Shown: positions 57,897 to 64,000 of the stretch, one piece after another
Layout of the letters: each line of letters starts with the position of its first letter
How positions within the stretch are numbered: the stretch's first letter is position 1
NCBI GenBank assembly: GCA_025766275.1
Contig: JAFKAC010000046.1
Span: 372,001 to 436,000, forward strand
Source of the DNA: Lactarius indigo
Lineage: Eukaryota; Basidiomycota; Agaricomycetes; Russulales; Russulaceae
Reading direction: 5' to 3'
DNA length: 64,000 nt
Program-made: the position numbers and the translations under genes
Notes under the pieces: generated by a model
Database searches by the model: none
Told to the model about the DNA's origin: nothing
What the model saw: the letters and a program-made list of their open reading frames with translations, nothing else

Positions 57897-59846
57897 CGTA
57901 AATTTGGTAACTTTGAGTTCGATAAGAGCGCAGGTCGAAAATGCGAGCCGAGGAACACGTTTCTCAGGTGGGAACGTGTGCAGGTAGCGCGCACAGCCTT
58001 TCGCACAGCACACATGATTGGATAACGTTGGTACAGGCGCTCATCGGGACATCTCCGGACCGGCTCAAACGCGACACGCAGCTTCCTTCTCAGTCCTCGG
58101 TGTGTGCTCTTTCTCTCGTTCCCGTTCGCTCCCCTTCATGAATGCGAACGACATCCAACCACGATCCTCTCTTGTGCATCTATACTGTGCGCATTTCCTC
58201 TGTCCGGCCCCGTGAAGGGGTTCGTCCAGCCCTCGTATGACGTTACGCCCCAAAAACCAACCTCAGCCGCCGACACCGAACGCCAGGCACCGATACGTTA
58301 GTAAGAATATGGTCATCAGAGGTCATTGATAGCATGGAAGAACAGTCTCGCAGCCTACGGGACGAGTGCTTCTGGCGATACGCTCACTAGGAGTTACGAC
58401 GTGTCGCACACCGAGGCGGTGGCAGATCTTGGGAGGGCTACTAGGAGTGAGGATGACGGCAGGGATGTCGCTTTTAGGTGCGTACCAGGGTGGCATGTCA
58501 ACTTCTGTTCACGATTATCTTCCTCAAGGGCATCGACCTGTCATCGTCGTCAACCCTCGTTCGGTTCGTTTGTTTCGATCGATGACCAGAGCGTGGTTGC
58601 TGCGTTTGCCTGGGTCTGTAGACATGACTGATAGGATTAGACGAGTGTGGACCTTGGCCCTTTCCCTTGGCACAAGTTGCGCTCGCTTATCCTTCAAGTT
58701 CTGTTCCAGAGCCCCTATGCACATTTACCGACTTATAGACGAAAACGATATCCCGTCACACGACGTCCATCTATCCTCCTTCTTTCCCATACCTTGTCTT
58801 CCGACTGGCCTTTGGGCCAGTAGCTACCGCCAATACTGCCTCCACGTCAAGCAATTCCGCACACGTCACTCCCAATCTGCGTTACTCATGGCGGGTTTCT
58901 GGGGCGCACTAACCAGGCAGGGTACTATCAAGGTAGAACAGCGTACGTAGCACGTCTTGACGAATGTACAAGATCCCGTGGCTCGCTCCGAGTCGTGCAT
59001 GACGCAGTACCTCAGGAGTTCTCGCACTCGTAGGAGTTTCGTCCGCGCAAAAGTAGAATGGCCCAAGGGCTACACAGCAGTCCTGACACCCGTCTCCTCT
59101 CCACCTCTGGCAGCCACGGTGACTGCAGCTGTCGCAAACTCGAGAGCCGTCGATAGCTGTACGGTATGGGATGAGTTATCAAGTCGTCGTTATCTTATCG
59201 CAGATCAGCATGACCCCCCTTGAGTTATTCAACTGTCGCTGAAACGCTTCGGGTGCTATCAAATATCATTGTAATCACATCTAGCCGTGATACGTGTGGT
59301 TCTACGGCTGTAGGAAGCAGAGGAGCGGAGTGTCGATCAACGACTCAATGCTAACGGAGTTGTCGTGGGAGGATTATTCGAAAGCGGCATCTGCTTATGT
59401 TCCGTCGCGATGGAGTCGAAATTACTAGTACCGTAGGGCGAGAACTATCATAGAAGAGTTTACAAGAAATGGCGAATTCATATTGAACGGAACGCGGAAG
59501 TCCGGTAGTTGGTACTGTTTGTCAGCCAAACCGACATCTCCGACTCACTATCGTCTTCTCGCTCGACAAGTGTCATGCTAAGTTGACCCAAGAAATCTGG
59601 TCCAACTCCCCCGACTATCACCCCATTATGCCATCTCGACTCCGGCAACCTGGACTTCCCATACATAGGACTAGGCCGCCTCCCATCTTTCCTACATCGC
59701 CCTTCTCCAAACTGAGAAGCTGGGCTGTGAATGGAGCGAAATGTTTGTCGCCGGAGTCAGGAAGTGCTCGGTCCGTTGTAGTGTGCGTTATCTCTCCTAT
59801 TCCGGTTCTCTCGCTCACAAACAGAATGGCACCCAAATGTCAAATG
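57897..59846. other. 5' flank of NLR-D, no gene
   Basis: Very similar to the first 2 kb upstream of NLR-A (5,404-7,345), with only scattered differences. The homology stops abruptly after caaatg at 59,846; the A and C flanks continue with ctctactcccc. Confidence 0.65.
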
Positions 59847-60060
59847 TAGTGGTGTCAAAGTTCGGTTCTGAACTTTGGTTCGGACCCGAACCTAACTGAA
59901 CCAGACCCAATTTCAGGTTCGGGTTCGGCCGTCTGTCCTGAACCGGACCGACGGTTCCGTTCGGGGTTCAGCGAAACTCAGATTCTGCTGAACCACACGT
60001 GAACGCGTCCGAACGCATTCGGACTCTTATCCTTAACTCTCATCTCGCTGAGGTGTACGC
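59847..60060. mobile_element. Possible hAT-like transposon terminus
   Basis: The abrupt junction is followed by TAGTGGTGTCAAAG and many short GTTCGG/CCGAAC motifs on both strands (59,860-60,000). A TAGTGGTGTC-like start with clustered subterminal repeats is familiar from fungal hAT elements. The second end, the 8-bp duplication and a transposase were not found in the window. Confidence 0.4.
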
Positions 60061-62732
60061 GCAGCAACTTCGTCTAGGCAGCAAGTTTGGGTGACCAAAT
60101 AAGGTCGTTTCATGAGACTGACTCGTGATGTTCCACGCCTGCTAGTCAGTCAACGCTCACGCTCACACTTTCTGACCGCAAAAAGGTATGTATTGTACTT
60201 TTCAATTCCCTCTTCCTTGGTTGACACATATCGCATCGGCCCTTCTGGTTACTCTTTCCCCACCTCCAACACCACCTTCAAATGTCTTTCCTCCCCCGTC
60301 GCCCTGCTCTCCCGTCATCCAGTACCCACAGATGTCAGTGGCCCGTACAGTGCAAGGGCGCCGCGGCCCTTCGTGCCTTCGGTGACACTTCAATTTAATT
60401 CACATAAGTCACCCCTCGCATAAGTACTGGTAATGGCTTACCTTTTAACAGCGCACTCGCACAGATACCTGGCAACTCGCCACAACGGCCACCACAGGCC
60501 CCACCGCGGGACCCCTAAGATACATGCACCCAAGCCTTTGCTTACGATAGCATGCTTAGCACTTAGCGTCCTTAGGACGTTTCGAACGTTTTCCATTTTC
60601 GTCCTGACTGTCCTTAGCGCCCTTAGGGCTCTTTGCACATTTCGACTTTTCAACGTTCCCCCTCGCGTTCCCCGGTTTCCCCAGCGTGCCACACCCACGC
60701 GCGGCCTTACCGACTCTAGCGCGACCCATCAAAGACCGAGGAGGCTATCTCCGCGAAGTTTCGCGTCCTGCGGAAGCGTGCATGACCATTTCCAATCACT
60801 ATTGACCATAGCCCACTGTTCATATTCCCGATCTCGCCACACTTGCGCGCGGCCTTAGGAAATTGCGCATGACGCGTCTACGACCAAGGCACCCACGTCT
60901 GTGAAGTCTTGCATTGTGCGGAAGCATGCACGACTGTTTCCAATCACCTGCAACCACCCAATCCAGCGGGGCTCCATGTAGCTCACCATTCCCTTTACCG
61001 ACCCCGCAGCACTCGTGTGCGGGCTTAGCTATTCAACACGGGCGCGGCCACAACTGCCACGGAACTACATACGACATCTCTTGCCCCGCGGAAGCCTGCG
61101 CGCCCACTTGCGCCGCATCATGCCTGGGCACTTGCAACATCTTAGACGTGTTCTCTGATGATCAAGGATGGTTAATGGTATCGTATTGGATGTTTTTACA
61201 CTTTCAAGTCTATTGACGGGTTTTGTGTGTACAGTGAGACTGATTTTGGACCAAGGGCTGATGTCCGCACACCATACATGGTGTACTCCACCCAGAGGTG
61301 GCGTCACCATGCGTGTATTTACACTTGCGTATGGTGGGTCACGACATTACCAGTCACGGGCACCCAGATCACCCTGGTGATCACCACGACGCAGGGACAT
61401 GGGCGCATATCCAGTTTGTCTCCTAGATGAGGTTGACCCTGTGACTGACTGTAGTGTGGTGTATTCGGCAGGGGTGCGCATTGGCCATTGATGGACACAT
61501 CAACAGGCATGTTGGAGGTGACTCTCAGAGCGCGGAAGAGGTGTAGTGTGGGGGGTCTGTGTCTCTACCCGTCGACGATTGCAGCTTTTAGCTGATTGAT
61601 TGTTGGACCCCAGGGATACACAGTAGTTACGACGCCATACACTCGGTCCATTACTACACTAAGTATTCGGCTCGTTTTGTCACAACTCACAACCCTGTCC
61701 GAGTGTCGCACTGTCCGTGTGACGTACATCAGACTCGGAAGTGCCGCCGCTGCCGCGTCTCCTGGTGGCAGCTGAACATCGAACATCAACTTTATGTTGG
61801 GCACCGCGGCCCTTATGTACTGTAGTAGGCTTGAAACCACTCAGTTTCAGCCGTTCGGAGTCGCCTGTCCAACGTCTGCCTTTCTCGGCCATTAGCACCA
61901 CGCCACCAGTTTATGTTCGTTGTAAGTCAAACTTTTCTTGGTGAGGTATTCCATATCCCTTGAAAGTACAGCTTCACACCATGCTTAGCCTGTCTGTCGT
62001 TGACATTTCCTTCGGAGCAGCTTTTGTTGGGGCCACCGGGCTACTCATCAGTACTACGTGAGTCCTGCTTGGGTGCTTCCATGCAGCTACTTATTAAACC
62101 GGTAGCCTCTTTGGCTTGACAATCGTGCAAATGTGAGTTCAAGCGAATACAATCTCATGCAGACTTCTAAATTTGCTGTTCTTGTAGATGGACGTACTTC
62201 CGGTAACCGGTCCTTGTCTCCGGATGCCATAAACTAACATGTCCAAGGATCCATCGGAATAGAGTCCCACTTTGGACAGAACCCTTGACGGAAGATGTCT
62301 GAACTCTGAACGTGATGTCGAGCCTACTCCGCCAAGCTCAAATGTCGGAATCAAGTGTGTCGGAGGTCTTGTAGTGATCAATACATACATGAGCCAGCAG
62401 GGAGGGACGATGACAGGATTGTGTGTAGTGGTCAAATAAGCAGAGAAACACGAATACATGATACACGAAGAGTGTCTGTAAGGACGTAAAGGGGGTGTGA
62501 GGCTGCTGAGGCAAACATCTGTCCGGTGTCTTCGATGGTTGCATAAAGAATCGAAACACCGGGAGTCATGGTGCTTCCGACTCAATTGTGCGACACACGG
62601 ACGTGACACACGGGATTGCGAGCGGTATCATAAGAAAATTGAATTATCGACGGTGGAAACAGACGTACCTTTGTTTTTTTTTTTCTTTTCCCTACACCAC
62701 ACATCTTTCAACCTCCCCGAGTCTCCTCCGGC
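60061..62732. other. Stretch with no recognised gene
   Basis: The composition differs from the NLR flanks. Two imperfect repeats of about 150-170 bp (tgcggaagc-tgca-gac, tttccaatca) start near 60,745 and 60,900. Short frames exist, among them 91 codons on the minus strand at 61840-61565 and 156 codons at 62609-62139, but none has a recognisable domain. This could be the interior of the hAT-like element. Confidence 0.4.
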
Positions 62733-63402
62733 ATGCCTGTTGGGAAACATCTATCAGATGCCGACGCCAAGCGTCAGGTGGCCATTGCGCAGATTGCAAC
62801 AACTGAGGGAGGTCCTAAGTCAGCAACAAGATCAGCGGCGGGGATTCAACTTCCCAGCCTGAGCAGCGTTTCAATGTACATGAAATCTTTCAGGGTCTTG
62901 GATACTGGCGAAACCGAACCTGACACAGAGTAAGTGTGAGTAATCGGCCTACTAGCGTAAAATGACTTATGAAGCTAGACCTACCACGGGCATGATGGGC
63001 GACCTCGGGGACGGCAGTGTCACGAGCTGTCCAGGCGAGTCTCAGAGCGGTGACGATGAGGCCGAAGACTCGGACGACGAGACTGAATGCTCGGATGATG
63101 AGACCGAATACTCGGACTTCACCCTTGCTGCCGTATCCAGCACTAAAGGCCTCAAGCGGTGCAATACCACCCTACTAGTACCGGAGGGGCCCAACGCCCG
63201 GGCCAACTGGAGAGCGGATATACAGGCTTCAGGCCAGGCTAACACTGGTGACAGCACCAACACCGGTTTTGTCTTAGGGGACGTCCATAAAGACGAGCCT
63301 GACAGTGACGAAGCCCAAAAACATACCAAACCTAGAAAGAGGGTCGCTGCCATGATGAGTAACGCCCCGCTGCCGGAGGGGGACTGGAAGCGCTCACTGT
63401 AA
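62733..63402 (+). CDS. Unrecognised acidic protein, two exons, 3' end cut by an LTR
   Basis: Proposed exons are 62733-62929 and 62979-63402 with a 49-nt intron (GTAAGT donor, TAG acceptor, phase 2). The model gives about 206 aa, with an Asp/Glu-rich stretch (SDDETECSDDETE) early in exon 2 and a short basic patch (KPRKR) near the end. The stop TAA uses the first bases of the Gypsy LTR (63398 onward), so the original C-terminus was probably longer and has been replaced. The start is the first ATG of the frame; an upstream exon is possible. I do not recognise the family. Confidence 0.45.
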
Positions 63403-63916
63403 CGTCGTCACGACGTTAGCTTGACTTAAGCTCAAGTGGCGGTAACGACTTAGCGATATATCCGCGCGCTGACTTGAAGACACGAAGGTCCAAGCCCTTG
63501 CCCTGGTGAATACGCGAAGGTACACTGGCAAGTCTGAGGCGTCTTAGTCCTAAACGAAGTTGGACGACTTGAATGAGAGAGAGATAAAGAAAACGAGAAT
63601 AAGTGACGATTCAAGAAGACCAAGATGGCGTATCTTGGTCTTCGCAAGCCAGTTTAAATACAAGTCAAGCAGGCTTTCAAGCGCTGCTATGAGTCATGGT
63701 AGAGTAGCGTCCAACGTGTCGCGTAAGTAGCTCGAACCCTAATACTACTACTACTAGTATTCGTGGCATAGTCCTCAGTCAGCAATCACACGCAATCTCC
63801 TATCGTACTCGTATCGCCTATCGTAAGTCCGCAACTAATCTACCTTACCGCCGTAGTTGCAACCGGTACAGTAAGGGTTTCAAACTCGTATAGTCCGTAC
63901 AGGAAGAAACGTGACA
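63398..63916 (-). repeat. Gypsy-3 3' LTR (519 bp), diverged relative of the Gypsy-1 LTR
   Basis: Read on the minus strand it starts TGTCAC and ends GTTACA, and it aligns with the Gypsy-1 LTR along most of its length with many differences and an insertion in U5. It keeps the self-primer palindrome (arms AAGACCAAGAT and ATCTTGGTCTT, 63616-63642, loop GGCGT), the CT-rich stretch and the GTA-type microsatellite. Confidence 0.88.
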
Positions 63917-64000
63917 TCACCCTCCTTTCAGCGTGAGACCCCGACTCACCGAAAGTCCCGTGCCGGCCACCCTCGTTGTTCTTCGGCGATGCGCTCCAGT
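63917..64000 (-). mobile_element. Gypsy-3 internal region, 3' end only
   Basis: Adjacent to the LTR, the minus strand carries a purine tract (GAAAGGAGGGTGA) and codons matching the C-terminal end of Gypsy-1 Pol (17,200-17,263). The element is therefore on the minus strand and most of it lies beyond the right edge. Intactness cannot be judged. Confidence 0.8.

Noticed and set aside
59870..60000. GGTTCGG repeats as telomeric or subtelomeric DNA
   Set aside because: The motif is irregular, occurs on both strands and is not the TTAGGG-type repeat of basidiomycete telomeres.
61565..62609. Minus-strand frames at 61840-61565 and 62609-62139 as exons of one gene
   Set aside because: The stretches look faintly protein-like, but no supporting splice pattern or family was recognised.

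Overview
The window looks like TE-rich genomic DNA of a basidiomycete fungus (Agaricomycetes). The evidence is frequent 48-58 nt GT-AG introns, large Goodbye-NACHT-ankyrin STAND proteins of the type expanded in mushroom-forming fungi, and chromodomain Ty3/Gypsy and Ty1/Copia retrotransposons. From memory the STAND proteins most resemble those of Russulales; that placement is tentative and no database was searched.

Layout. (1) Four tandem copies of one STAND/NLR gene lie on the minus strand: NLR-A 5403-520, NLR-B 37355-32479, NLR-C 47344-42353 and NLR-D 57896-53027. All four can be threaded through the same nine exons and eight short introns. A (1486 aa) and B (1481 aa) read intact. C has a one-base frameshift near 44,873 and D has an in-frame TGA at 53693-53695. 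The copies vary in a coding 21-bp minisatellite (7, 6, 1 and 6 heptads in A, B, C and D) and in ankyrin number (19 in A, B and D, 21 in C). Each gene is followed by 4-5 kb of related, decayed non-coding DNA; two spacers hold what looks like the 3' flank of further NLR units whose coding part is gone. (2) Between A and B sits a 21.45-kb nest: a Ty1/Copia element (9655-31105, minus strand, TSD GACCA) interrupted by two chromodomain Ty3/Gypsy elements, Gypsy-1 (9983-17770, plus strand, TSD AAAGA) and Gypsy-2 (18130-26120, minus strand, TSD TCCAG). LTR pairs differ at 2/246, 4/477 and 2/761 sites, so all three insertions are young. (3) A 669-bp TA-flanked non-autonomous DNA element lies in the spacer beyond NLR-C. 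(4) To the right of NLR-D the array homology stops at 59,846, where a hAT-like terminus begins. About 2.7 kb without recognisable genes follows, then a small acidic-protein gene cut by the 3' LTR of a third Gypsy element (63398-63916, body beyond the window).

How it works together. The NLR array is probably a birth-and-death cluster of intracellular sensors: an N-terminal Goodbye domain as effector/adaptor, a NACHT NTPase as switch, and a long ankyrin array as recognition surface. Repeat-number change, single-base lesions and mosaic copies are the signs of that process. The Gypsy elements appear to prime reverse transcription from their own 5' RNA end, as in Tf1, while the Copia element carries a primer site matching the anticodon arm of initiator tRNA-Met. 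No rRNA, tRNA, CRISPR array or telomeric repeat was recognised.
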